Shown: piece by piece, positions 53,077 to 61,501 of the stretch
Numbering within the stretch: position 1 is the stretch's first letter
Layout of the letters: the number at the start of each line of letters is the position of its first letter
DNA from: Saprospiraceae bacterium
Lineage (GTDB): Bacteria; Bacteroidota; Bacteroidia; Chitinophagales; Saprospiraceae
Assembly: GCA_016714985.1 (NCBI GenBank)
Contig: JADKBS010000011.1
Location: 124,001 to 188,000 of the forward strand
Length of the DNA stretch: 64,000 nt
Direction: 5' to 3'
Made by a program: the position numbers and the translations under genes
Notes under the pieces: model-generated
The model's input: the letters and a program-made list of their open reading frames with translations, nothing else
What the model was told of the DNA's origin: nothing
Database searches by the model: none

Positions 53077-54363
53077 TCAGAACTGGTAACGGATATTGGT
53101 GGCAAGTCCTGTTTCCCAGGTACGTTTGCTGTTGGCAAAAGTGGTAATGCTTGAGCCACCATAAGGACCGATTAACAGCAAAACATCTTTACTCATTGGA
53201 AATACGAACTGAGCACTTGCCTGCCAACCCAGCCATAAGTCCTTGCGGCCCCGGACAGAAATTCCATCTGAATAAGTCCGATGATTGAAGAACTTATTGA
53301 CGGTTAGGCCAGCCTTTGCCTCCAAGTTCAGCCGATGGCCAAGCCTTAGATTTTTGGATACCAGCATGGGCATACTGTGGTAGCGAAGTGCCATTTTCGA
53401 GGTGCGGATATTTTTGAACTCGTATCCACCATGCAATGCCAATGAAGGGCTTAGCTCGTAGTGAAGTGCAAAATTTGCGCCCCACGAGGGTTTGATTGCA
53501 CCAGCGTAGTTGGTGTCCCTGTTAAAAAGGCGGGCCAGCGGCATTGCAAATGCCGCTGAACCAACTTCAACGGAAATCCTTGGATAGGGTTTTCTGTTCG
53601 GCCTATGGCCAAAGTGTTTAACAGCGGGAGCCTGATTTTTCATGGAGGACACAAGTGCGTATGCAGTTGGCAATAACATCGGAAGTTTGCGTTCCTCGAT
53701 TGACTGGCCAGTTATTTGAGCACCTTCCAAGGATTGAATCTTGGGCATTTCAACTTGAGTTGCTGCTGTTCGAACAACTACTTGTTCGGCTTCCTTGCTT
53801 TTTTCAATCAACTGAGTACTAGAAGGTATTACCTCAGCATTAGTTGCCGCTTTGGCTGTCAGATTGGCCACAGTGTTGTTCACTTTAGACCTCCTTATTC
53901 CTTCATTGCCTTGCGTAGCTGATGTGGGTTGGTTATGTTTATGAACCTTGCTCAGCAGTTTTTCGTTTTTCGCCTTCGCAGCGGTAAGCGCTTCCGTTGT
54001 GTTTCCTTGTGATAGTTTATTGGTTGCCACATTTTGGCTCTCTCTATTTGTTTCAAACACCGAAGCCTGCCTTTCGGCCAAGTCTTTCACCTGTTGCTGT
54101 GCAATGGCAATCTGCTTCGAAAGCTGTTCAATTCTCAACCTGTCCTTGCGCCAGAACATAAACAAGGTGGCCAAGGTCAGCAACAGCAGGCCTAGGCCAA
54201 CCCATTTCAGGTATTTTTCCGAAAACACTTGCCACGCTGTGGGCTTTGGTGGAATGGCCATTTCCATCCTCGCCCAAAAATCGCCAGAAGGCGAAGGCGA
54301 GTGCCGTTCAAGGTTCTCTTTGAAGAACCGTTCCAGGTTATCGTTATGTAATTTTTCTTCCAT
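53077..54363 (-). CDS. Anti-sigma-like protein with TM segment and C-terminal barrel
   Basis: This 428-residue protein has a cytoplasmic N-terminus ('LERFFKENLERHSPSPSGDFW', about 1-40), one transmembrane helix ('WVGLGLLLLTLATLFMFW', about 52-70), a coiled coil ('EQLSKQIAIAQQQVKDLAERQ'), a low-complexity periplasmic linker (about 110-250) and a C-terminal barrel-like region ending 'ETGLATNIRYQF'. It lies 47 bp downstream of an ECF sigma factor, so the N-terminus probably binds sigma. One chain would thus span from the cytoplasm to the outer membrane. Confidence 0.8.
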   Translation of the reverse strand: MEEKLHNDNLERFFKENLERHSPSPSGDFWARMEMAIPPKPTAWQVFSEKYLKWVGLGLLLLTLATLFMFWRKDRLRIEQLSKQIAIAQQQVKDLAERQASVFETNRESQNVATNKLSQGNTTEALTAAKAKNEKLLSKVHKHNQPTSATQGNEGIRRSKVNNTVANLTAKAATNAEVIPSSTQLIEKSKEAEQVVVRTAATQVEMPKIQSLEGAQITGQSIEERKLPMLLPTAYALVSSMKNQAPAVKHFGHRPNRKPYPRISVEVGSAAFAMPLARLFNRDTNYAGAIKPSWGANFALHYELSPSLALHGGYEFKNIRTSKMALRYHSMPMLVSKNLRLGHRLNLEAKAGLTVNKFFNHRTYSDGISVRGRKDLWLGWQASAQFVFPMSKDVLLLIGPYGGSSITTFANSKRTWETGLATNIRYQF

Positions 54364-54410
54364 TCAACAGCGATTGACTTTGAAGACAAAAATTTTGTTA
54401 AAAACCATTT

Positions 54411-54956
54411 TCAAACCTCTACTCCTACACTTTTTTCCAACATTTTGCGGAGCATGGACTTTGCCCTCGAAAGCTGCGAACGAGAGGCACTTTCAGCGAT
54501 TCCGAGCAAGTTCCCTATTTCCTGGTGCGAGTATTCTTCCATCACATAGAGGTTGAATACGGTGCGATAGCCTTCGGGGAGGTGCTGGAGCATCCGTACG
54601 AGGGCTTCTTCTCTGTATTTGGTGAAAAGCTGCTCGTCTGCTTCAAACTCATCGGCCACCTCGCCGATCTCTACCGTTTGGAAACTGCGCTTACGTTTGC
54701 GCAACTGTTCCAGGGCTGAATTGACCATCACCCGACGCAGCCAAGCACCAAATGGGCCAGTCGGTTGATATTGGTACAAGTTCGTGAAAATCCGCACCAA
54801 CCCATCCTGCAACCAGTCCTCGGCCTCATGCCAGCCTCCGGCATATCTCAGGCAGATGCTAAAAAGCATGGGCTTGTACCGTTCGTACAGTGCCTGTTGT
54901 GCTTTTCGGTCTCCCTTTCGGCAGCCCCTGATGATATCGTCGTCGCTTGGAATCAA
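54411..54956 (-). CDS. ECF sigma factor
   Basis: This 181-residue RNA polymerase sigma factor has region 2 at about 20-90 ('LYERYKPMLFSICLRYAGG', 'EAEDWLQDGLVRIFTNL') and region 4 at about 115-175 ('RMLQHLPEGYRTVFNLYVME', 'SHQEIGNLLGIAESASRSQLSR'). It is encoded upstream of the membrane protein with anti-sigma features. The target promoters cannot be predicted from this window. Confidence 0.93.
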   Translation of the reverse strand: MIPSDDDIIRGCRKGDRKAQQALYERYKPMLFSICLRYAGGWHEAEDWLQDGLVRIFTNLYQYQPTGPFGAWLRRVMVNSALEQLRKRKRSFQTVEIGEVADEFEADEQLFTKYREEALVRMLQHLPEGYRTVFNLYVMEEYSHQEIGNLLGIAESASRSQLSRAKSMLRKMLEKSVGVEV

Positions 54957-55090
54957 AGGTTTCTTTTTGTTTACCTCATTGAAAATGCAATATCGGGCTA
55001 CAATGCTGCACGTAGGTCGTTTTTATTTGAAAAAATAATGCCGCTGTATCAAATCTTGGCTTCATAGCTTTGCAAAAAACTTAAAACTTC

Positions 55091-55396
55091 ATGTTGAAAA
55101 TCCTTATGTTCTTCATCATAGGCTTGTTTGTGGCCATGTTGTTCCTGAATGTCTATTTCAGGGCCAAGGTGCTGAAGACCTATGGACGCCTGGTACGCAA
55201 CCGGGTAGAGTTCAAACCGGCCCATGTTTTTAACCGAAAAAAAATGGAGGAAGAAGTGCTACCAAAGTACCCCAACATGCGGCAGGACATCCTCGACTTT
55301 TCCAACCACATGCAGTACTCTATCAAAATGGCGTCCGTGCTGATTGCGCTGATTACCCTGGTAGGAGCGATTTTGATGTACTTTAGGGAGGGATGA
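55091..55396 (+). CDS. Small two-TM membrane protein
   Basis: This 101-residue protein has an N-terminal helix ('ILMFFIIGLFVAMLFLNVYF'), a basic central loop ('GRLVRNRVEFKPAHVFNRKK') and a C-terminal helix ('IKMASVLIALITLVGAILMYF'). No family is recognised. It starts a plus-strand run of four genes with 55447-59085, although gaps and a hairpin-free spacer make operon structure uncertain. Confidence 0.75.
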   Translation: MLKILMFFIIGLFVAMLFLNVYFRAKVLKTYGRLVRNRVEFKPAHVFNRKKMEEEVLPKYPNMRQDILDFSNHMQYSIKMASVLIALITLVGAILMYFREG

Positions 55397-55446
55397 ATGA
55401 TGAATGATGATACACAAATTCTGATTCTTCTTGGAATACAATTTTG

Positions 55447-56109
55447 ATGAAGCTATTTTTTCAAGTTCTATTGGTTGCCTTTGTCTTCTCTGGCTGTTTT
55501 GAAATCCGGGAGGAGGTCAACATGAAGTCCGATGGGAGTGGGGAGGTTTCTTTTGTGGTGAACCTCAGCCAAAGCAAGGACAACATGGCCAAGTACATGG
55601 CGATGGGCTCGGTGGAGGGCTACAAAGTGCCGACCAAACAGGAGGTCGAATCGAATTTGGTCAAAATAAAGGCCTCCGTCAGCAACGTGCCGGGGATGTC
55701 TGCGGTGATGGTCAAATCCGACTGGTCGAGCTATATCTTCACGGTCAGCGGGCGGTTTGCCCATGTGGAGGCTTTGAACAAGGCCATGGAAATCGTGGCG
55801 AAGGAGTACGACAAGGAAGGCAAGCACGCCTCCTCCGGCAAGTCGGGCTTTGGGTACAATAACGGGCAGTTCAAACGCTTCTCGACCTACCCTTCCAAGT
55901 CTAAGGAGTTTGCCGAACTGCCCTCCATGCAACGCTATGTGCTCGAAACCGCCAAGATGACCAGTATCTATCGTTTCGACCGCAACATCAAGAAATTGGG
56001 CAACCCAAAGGCACAGCTTTCGCCCAGCGGCAAGGCTGTCATGCTCTCCCTGCCGCTCTCAGAGCTGATGAAGGGCACGGGCACGGTGGCGAATACGGTG
56101 AATTTTTGA
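55447..56109 (+). CDS. Lipoprotein of unknown function
   Basis: This 220-residue lipoprotein (lipobox 'AFVFSGC', Cys about residue 17) shows 'FEIREEVNMKSDGSGEVSFVV', a pattern met in Bacteroidota lipoproteins that begin with a short beta-rich domain. The rest has no recognised motif. ATG 55447 is chosen; the preceding TTG at 55444 is only one codon upstream. The gene ends beside a TTTCATGG repeat. Confidence 0.75.
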   Translation: MKLFFQVLLVAFVFSGCFEIREEVNMKSDGSGEVSFVVNLSQSKDNMAKYMAMGSVEGYKVPTKQEVESNLVKIKASVSNVPGMSAVMVKSDWSSYIFTVSGRFAHVEALNKAMEIVAKEYDKEGKHASSGKSGFGYNNGQFKRFSTYPSKSKEFAELPSMQRYVLETAKMTSIYRFDRNIKKLGNPKAQLSPSGKAVMLSLPLSELMKGTGTVANTVNF

Positions 56110-56160
56110 TTCATGGTTTCATGGTTTCATGGTTTAATGGTTTCACGGGTTCATGGGTTG
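56110..56160 (+). repeat. TTTCATGG tandem array
   Basis: GTTTCATG recurs about five times with variants (GTTTAATG, GTTTCACG). The period is eight rather than seven bases. It lies immediately after the lipoprotein gene. A start placed within it would give an unlikely N-terminus for the next gene. Confidence 0.75.
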
Positions 56161-56273
56161 CTTTGGTTTTGGAAGTATTGGGTTGCAACCTGTTTAGAAT
56201 GCCACCGTTTCCGATTAACTTAGCGGCTGCCCTTGGTGGGCATCCTTTCCTTTTACGAAAAATCCGAAAATCA

Positions 56274-58307
56274 ATGATAAATCTATTCAAAACCTCCCCT
56301 TTAAACGCTAAACGTACGCTTCTTGGCTGTCTGGTGTTGCTTACGCTATGTGCCGCTAATTTTTTGGCCATTGGCCAAACTGGGCTGAAATACATTCCAT
56401 CCACGGCCCAAGTGGTGGTAACGGTCAACCTGCCAAACCTCGACAAGAAGGTGAACCTAGACCAAATGAAGCAGTACGACTTCTTCGAAGCTACCATCAA
56501 GGAGATGTATAAATCGCCGGGGCTGGACGAAGACACCTTGCTGCAGCAATATTTTGAGAAAATGATAGCCGACCCTGCTAGCCTTGGCTATGATGCCAAT
56601 GAGCCGTTCTATATCGTGGTGGAGAAGGTCGGTTTTGACAGTTATACCACTTTTATTCAGAAAATGAGCGATCGTGCCCGATATGAGAAAGCGGTGCAAC
56701 AGCTCAAAGGGAATGACTTTGTCCCCTACCTTACAGAAGTCGGTGAAAAGAAGATTTGGCAGCATGGAAACGACCTTTTTGCATGGAACAACGAGGTGGT
56801 GCTGAACATCGTACACGAAAAAGGCTATGATCCCAGTCAATTCGACTATGGTTACGATGAAAACATTGGCTACGACTCAATTGACTGGAGCGATTACGAA
56901 TACACGGACAGCACCTATGAAGATGTAGTTATTGAGGAAAATATCGAAGAGATTGAAACCCTCCCAAGTATGGACGAAAACATAGCGTTGGACAGCGCCA
57001 GTTTCATTTTTTCCGATGGGGATACCCTCAATTTTTTTGAAAACGATGGTAATTTTGATTGGATAGAACAAGGCCCCGACACAGCGGCTTATACCTGGGC
57101 CTTGAAGCTGTTGAACAAGGATTTTTTACATCCAATCACCCAAAACCAGCGATTCAACCTTGCCAAGGGCCGCACCAACGATGTTCATTTTTGGATGGAC
57201 TATAGCCTTTTCACCGAAAGCATCACCAAGATGCAAACCGGCGGACTTGGGGGCGGAATGGCCGCCACCAACAGCTATGCCCAAGCAATGGCCGCCATGG
57301 GAGGGTTCATGAATGTGTTTTACAAAGACACCTACGTTTCGATGGGCCTCAATTTCGAGAATGGGAGAATGGCCATCCGCAGCCAACTTTTCTCCAACGA
57401 GGACATGAAGCGGTTCTATTCCAAGGCCTTGGATGCTAAGTTCAACAAGAAGTTCCTGCGCTATGTGAAGGGAGGCGATGAGATGTTCGGCTATTTCTAC
57501 GTCAATTACAATGTGAAAAACACGATTGAAGAAACGAAAACCCTACTCTACAAAACCTTTGCGGCCACACCGCAATATGGCCAATTGGCCAGCGACGCCA
57601 TGAAAATCCTCGGTATCTTCATTGACGAAGAGGCCATCGGAAACCTACTGAAAGGCGACCTGATGGTGTCCGTATCTGGCATGCAAACCGTTGAGGTAAA
57701 GACCAAGACCTTTGATTACGATGCCGACTTCAACTTCACGGAACGGGACACGACGATAATGCAGAACATGCCAATTTTCACAGCACTAGCGTCTTATGGC
57801 AATGGCGCCGACATCCAAAAATTCATAGACCTTGGCATTCATTCCAATGTATTGGTGAAGGAGCGCAATTTTTACAAGGTAGCCGTCCCTGGCATGGAAG
57901 GCCAAAACTTTTTCCTGGCAAAGCACGACGGGCTGCTCATTTTCACCAACAACCAATACCTGATGCAGCAAAACCTGGCAACCGGTTTCGAGAAAAAGCT
58001 GCGCTTGCCCAAGAACCACAAAAAGCGTTTATGCAAGAACGGGAGCGTCGTTTATTGGAACATCCCAAACACCATCAAGGCCGCTGCTGGCAGCCAAGCC
58101 GATAGCAATATCGGCCTCACCGGTTGGATGAACAACCTCGGCAAGGAGTTTTACAGCGTAGAGATGACGACCTCCAAAAAAGTGGGCGACGCCGTTGAAA
58201 GCGAAATGTTCCTCAACATGACGAACAAGGACATGAACGCCTTGCAGCAGTTCTTCAACTTCGTCAACGATGTTTATTTGGAGATGATGGGGGGGGCGAA
58301 GATTTAG
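56274..58307 (+). CDS. DUF4836-like exported protein
   Basis: This is a 677-residue exported protein with a signal peptide ('LLGCLVLLTLCAANFLAIGQ') and the start of a mature domain 'YIPSTAQVVVTVNLPNLDKKV', as in DUF4836-like proteins of Bacteroidota. A very acidic insert ('YDENIGYDSIDWSDYEYTD', about 205-270) separates two halves. The frame is open back to 56106, but that part is repeat-derived; Met 56274 starts the signal. Function unknown; surface or periplasmic location likely. Confidence 0.78.
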   Translation: MINLFKTSPLNAKRTLLGCLVLLTLCAANFLAIGQTGLKYIPSTAQVVVTVNLPNLDKKVNLDQMKQYDFFEATIKEMYKSPGLDEDTLLQQYFEKMIADPASLGYDANEPFYIVVEKVGFDSYTTFIQKMSDRARYEKAVQQLKGNDFVPYLTEVGEKKIWQHGNDLFAWNNEVVLNIVHEKGYDPSQFDYGYDENIGYDSIDWSDYEYTDSTYEDVVIEENIEEIETLPSMDENIALDSASFIFSDGDTLNFFENDGNFDWIEQGPDTAAYTWALKLLNKDFLHPITQNQRFNLAKGRTNDVHFWMDYSLFTESITKMQTGGLGGGMAATNSYAQAMAAMGGFMNVFYKDTYVSMGLNFENGRMAIRSQLFSNEDMKRFYSKALDAKFNKKFLRYVKGGDEMFGYFYVNYNVKNTIEETKTLLYKTFAATPQYGQLASDAMKILGIFIDEEAIGNLLKGDLMVSVSGMQTVEVKTKTFDYDADFNFTERDTTIMQNMPIFTALASYGNGADIQKFIDLGIHSNVLVKERNFYKVAVPGMEGQNFFLAKHDGLLIFTNNQYLMQQNLATGFEKKLRLPKNHKKRLCKNGSVVYWNIPNTIKAAAGSQADSNIGLTGWMNNLGKEFYSVEMTTSKKVGDAVESEMFLNMTNKDMNALQQFFNFVNDVYLEMMGGAKI

Positions 58308-58398
58308 TGAGCAGGCTACAGTTGGCAGGTATTGTCCAGAATTCTCTGTATGGCAGTCAGGGTCCGCTGAATGTTCTTTTTCACAAAATGGCCGCTTG

Positions 58399-59085
58399 AT
58401 GACAATGAAATCGTATTTCAGTGCTATCCATTCCGTCTTCCTCCAATCCGGCGACCCTAAAACCGCCCAAGGCCAGATTGCCTATTTGCGCAACCAGTTC
58501 GATTTCTACGGCCTAAAAGCAGCGAAATGGATGGCCGTGTCTAAGGAAATCATGGAGGAAAAAGGTGTACCAGTTGGAGAAGAATTCAAGGAACTTGTCC
58601 GCCTTTGTTTTGAAGATGAGCACCGGGAACTCCAATATTTCGCCCTCGAAATGGTACAAAAGACCCTCAAAAAGCAACCCGCCTATTTCATTGATTTTTT
58701 GGAAGAACTCATCATCACCAAAAGCTGGTGGGACACCGTGGACTGGCTGGCAAAACTCGTGGGCATCCATTTCAAAAAACACCCAACCCTCATCCTGCCC
58801 ATCTCGGAGCGTTGGATGGCCTCGGGCAATTTTTGGCTGCAACGGGTCTGCCTCATTTTCCAATTGTCCTATCGTGACAAAACAGATTTTGGCTTGATGA
58901 AGCGGCACATCCTCCAAATTGCGGGCAGCAAAGAATTTTTTCTGCAAAAAGGGGCTGGCTGGGCCTTGCGGCAATATTCACGAACCAATCCGACGGAAGT
59001 CATCAATTTTGTAAAAGAAAACCCCCAACTTGCCGCCCTCACCAAAAGAGAAGCCCTGCGGTTGACCAAAAACAAGAAACCATGA
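58399..59085 (+). CDS. AlkD-like DNA alkylation repair protein
   Basis: This 228-residue all-helical HEAT-repeat protein is of the AlkD/AlkC family, which excises N3- and N7-alkylated purines. Catalytic features are in 'SWWDTVDWLAKLVG' (Trp, Asp) at about 108-122 and 'GAGWALRQYSRTNPTEVINFV' near the C-terminus. ATG at 58399 or 58405 may start it. Its stop overlaps the start of the CDF gene by four bases (ATGA), so the two are translationally coupled. Confidence 0.9.
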   Translation: MTMKSYFSAIHSVFLQSGDPKTAQGQIAYLRNQFDFYGLKAAKWMAVSKEIMEEKGVPVGEEFKELVRLCFEDEHRELQYFALEMVQKTLKKQPAYFIDFLEELIITKSWWDTVDWLAKLVGIHFKKHPTLILPISERWMASGNFWLQRVCLIFQLSYRDKTDFGLMKRHILQIAGSKEFFLQKGAGWALRQYSRTNPTEVINFVKENPQLAALTKREALRLTKNKKP

Positions 59086-60083
59086 CCTCCACATCATCAA
59101 AAGAAAACTTGAAAATCCAAAAGCTGGTCGTGTTGGTCGGCTTGGTGCTATTTGCCATGAAATTGGCTGCTTGGTACATCACCAACTCCGTGGCCATCCT
59201 GACCGACGCATTGGAAAGCACCGTCAATGTAGTTGCCAGTTTCATCGGACTCTATAGCCTGATTTTATCTGCAAAGCCCCGTGATGTGGAGCATCCTTAT
59301 GGACATGGCAAGGTGGAATTCATTTCGGCGGGAATAGAGGGGGCGCTCATCGCTGTTGCGGGGTTGGTCATTATCTACGAAGCCATCAACAACCTACAGC
59401 ACCCCCACGAAATCGGCAGTTTGGACTATGGCATACTGCTGGTGGCTGGTGCTGCGGCGGTCAATTTCATAGTGGGATATTTGGCCATTAGGCGAGGTAA
59501 AAAGAACAACTCCTTGGTATTGATTGCCAGCGGAAAGCATTTACAATCAGATACTTATTCCACCTTGGGCATCATAGCAGGCTTGCTATTGCTGAAGCTC
59601 ACTGGCTGGGCCTGGGTGGACAGTATGGTGGCGCTCATTTTTGCTTTTATCATTATCTACACGGGCATAAAGATTGTGCGCAGTTCCATCGCCGGAATCA
59701 TGGACGAGGTGGACAATGAACTGCTCGACAAGGTAGTTGCCAGCCTGAACGACCACCGACAGGAAAACTGGGTGGACATCCACAACCTCCGGATCATCAA
59801 ATACGGCAGCGTGCTACACCTCGACTTTCACCTGACCGTGCCTTGGTTCCTCAATGTGCATGAAGCACATTCGGAAATTGACAAAATTGACAAATTGGTG
59901 AAAGAAGAATTCGGGGAAAGCGTGGAGATGTTCGTCCACACGGACGGCTGCCTTGATTTTTCTTGCCAGATCTGCTCAAAGGCCAACTGCCCCGAGCGCA
60001 AGGCAGCCTTCGTCAAGAAACTGGATTGGGCGGTGGCCAATATCGCCTCCAACAGCAAGCATCGCCTGGAAACACCTGCTTAG
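59082..60083 (+). CDS. Cation diffusion facilitator transporter
   Basis: This 333-residue inner-membrane exporter has about six helices in the first 210 residues. Metal-binding residues lie in 'AILTDALESTVN' and in 'SGKHLQSDTYSTLG' (HxxxD, about 150), and 'HPYGHGKVEFIS' is the family hallmark. The cytosolic C-terminal domain contains an extra Cys-rich tail 'CLDFSCQICSKANCPERKA' that could bind metal. It probably exports Zn, Fe or Mn by proton antiport. The stop TAG lies in the inverted end of a MITE-like element. Confidence 0.93.
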   Translation: MTSTSSKENLKIQKLVVLVGLVLFAMKLAAWYITNSVAILTDALESTVNVVASFIGLYSLILSAKPRDVEHPYGHGKVEFISAGIEGALIAVAGLVIIYEAINNLQHPHEIGSLDYGILLVAGAAAVNFIVGYLAIRRGKKNNSLVLIASGKHLQSDTYSTLGIIAGLLLLKLTGWAWVDSMVALIFAFIIIYTGIKIVRSSIAGIMDEVDNELLDKVVASLNDHRQENWVDIHNLRIIKYGSVLHLDFHLTVPWFLNVHEAHSEIDKIDKLVKEEFGESVEMFVHTDGCLDFSCQICSKANCPERKAAFVKKLDWAVANIASNSKHRLETPA

Positions 60084-60267
60084 CGCCTATCCGAAAACCT
60101 CCGCTGGCCATAAAATGCGCCTTTCAAGAACCCCGAATTATCGGGGTAGGCGCTGACTTTGTATTTTTTTGAAACCGTAGCGCTGCTATGCCTTCAAAAA
60201 AAAACTTCGCCAGAACCTTGAAATGCATCATTTTCTGACTCAAACGAGGCTTTCGGACAGGCGCTTA
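60080..60267. mobile_element. MITE-like element with TAAGCGC inverted ends, copy B
   Basis: TTAGCGCCTATCCGAAAACC.. at 60080-60101 and its complement at 60246-60267 agree at 19 of 22 positions. A central hairpin accccgAATTATcggggt (60131-60148) corresponds to the GC hairpin of copy A. The left end contains the CDF stop TAG; the right end TTA (60265-60267) is the rpiB stop codon. It exactly fills the space between two convergent genes. Confidence 0.65.
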
Positions 60268-60696
60268 GGAGCAAGCAATTTTATTGACCCTGCCTTGGTG
60301 CCGCCCACCTTCAAAACTGCTGTCCAGAAAGGCATTCACAATGGCCAATGCCAAGCGCTTACTGATGAACCGGACTGGTAGCGCCAGCATATTGGCATTG
60401 TTGTGCTGTCGGGCGAGTGTCGCCAGTTCCACTTTCCAGCAAAGGGCCGCCCGAATGGCTTGGTGCTTGTTGGCCGTTATGGCCACGCCGTTGCCGCTGC
60501 CGCAAAGCAGAATGCCCAACTGTGCCCTACCCGACTCTACTGCGCTAGCCGCTGGGTGTACAAAATCAGGGTAATCAACTGATGCTGAGGAGTTGGTGCC
60601 AAAGTCCAAGACTTCGATGCCCCGTTTTTTCAAGGACCGGACAACACTGTCCTTGTATGGGAATCCTGCGTGATCGCAACCGATGGAGATGGTCAT
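60265..60696 (-). CDS. rpiB: Ribose-5-phosphate isomerase B
   Basis: This 143-residue enzyme of the RpiB/LacAB family interconverts ribose-5- and ribulose-5-phosphate. Motifs: 'IGCDHAGFPYKD' at the start, 'DYPDFVHPAASAV', the catalytic Cys in 'LLCGSGNGVAITANK', and 'IRAALCW'. The frame is open to 60807, but residues upstream of Met 60696 are encoded by the GGAAATT repeat ('QFPNFQFPNF') and are not conserved. Its stop is formed by the inverted end of the MITE-like element. Confidence 0.93.
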   Translation of the reverse strand: MTISIGCDHAGFPYKDSVVRSLKKRGIEVLDFGTNSSASVDYPDFVHPAASAVESGRAQLGILLCGSGNGVAITANKHQAIRAALCWKVELATLARQHNNANMLALPVRFISKRLALAIVNAFLDSSFEGGRHQGRVNKIACS

Positions 60697-60735
60697 AGAT
60701 AGGAAATTAGGAAATTGGAAATTGGGAAATTGGAG
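60697..60735. repeat. GGAAATT tandem array
   Basis: TAGGAAATT AGGAAATT GGAAATT GGGAAATT occurs between rpiB and aroE with a 7-9-base period. It is directly upstream of the rpiB start codon on the minus strand and could contribute to its leader. Confidence 0.75.
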
Positions 60736-60748
60736 TTGCTGGGTGTGC

Positions 60749-61501
60749 TTAGGCATTCCAAATTTCCCATGCCTTTTCTGCCTGCAAATATAGCATGGGC
60801 AATCCATTCAGAATCTTGCTTCCATTGGATTCTCCCAAGGCAAGAAACTTTGTTTTTTCCGGGTTGTAAACCAAGTCATACAAGTGGTGGCTTGGCGTCA
60901 GTTGCTGGTATGGCAGTAGTGGGCAAGTGTCCACTATGGGTGACATGCCAAGTGGGGTGGTATTGATGACCAATTGGTGGGACTGCATAACTTCTTCTGT
61001 AACAGACTCATAATCAATGCTTTCTGCCGAAAAATTGCGTGAAACCAGCAAAAAAGGCAGGTCCATTTTCCGAAGGACAAACTGCACGGCTTTGGAGGCT
61101 CCACCCGTACCCAACACTAGTGCATGGAGTTTTTCTTGAACAGGGTCGGGCAAGAAATTGCGCAGCGAATGCTCAAACCCAAACACGTCTGAGTTATGGC
61201 CTATCAGCTTCCCGTCTTTGATTTTTAGGACATTCACCGCACCGATTGCCTGGGCTTCATCGCTCATTGAATCAAGGTAGGGAATAACCGCAGATTTGTA
61301 TGGGATTGTGACGTTTAGCCCTTCAAGGTTGGGATTGTTCGTCAAAAGTTGTGGCAGCAAATCAATGGAAGGCAGCGGAAAAGCATCGTATCGGCAGTTG
61401 TCCAAGCCTTCTTTGCTGAATTTTTTGGCGAAAAAACCTGGCGAAAAACTGTGGCTGAGTGGATAGCCGATGATACCGAAAAGGCGGATTTTAGTGAACA
61501 T
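60749..61501 (-). CDS. aroE: Shikimate dehydrogenase
   Basis: This 250-residue enzyme reduces 3-dehydroshikimate with NADPH in aromatic amino-acid synthesis. Substrate site 'PLSHSFSPGFF' (about 13), catalytic Lys in 'NVTIPYK' (about 64), Asp in 'NSDVFGFEHSL', NADP loop 'VLGTGGASKAV' (about 128), and 'NTTPLGMSP' are all present. Met 61501 gives the normal N-terminus; the frame extends to 61600 without support. Confidence 0.95.
   Translation of the reverse strand: MFTKIRLFGIIGYPLSHSFSPGFFAKKFSKEGLDNCRYDAFPLPSIDLLPQLLTNNPNLEGLNVTIPYKSAVIPYLDSMSDEAQAIGAVNVLKIKDGKLIGHNSDVFGFEHSLRNFLPDPVQEKLHALVLGTGGASKAVQFVLRKMDLPFLLVSRNFSAESIDYESVTEEVMQSHQLVINTTPLGMSPIVDTCPLLPYQQLTPSHHLYDLVYNPEKTKFLALGESNGSKILNGLPMLYLQAEKAWEIWNA

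Noticed and set aside
53978..53996. GGTAAGCGCTTCC word resembling a TAAGCGC element tip
   Set aside because: It lies inside the anti-sigma-like coding region without a partner at a fitting distance; taken as chance.
56106..56273. Extended N-terminus of the DUF4836-like protein
   Set aside because: It is encoded by the TTTCATGG array and unlike any signal; the Met at 56274 starts a proper signal peptide.
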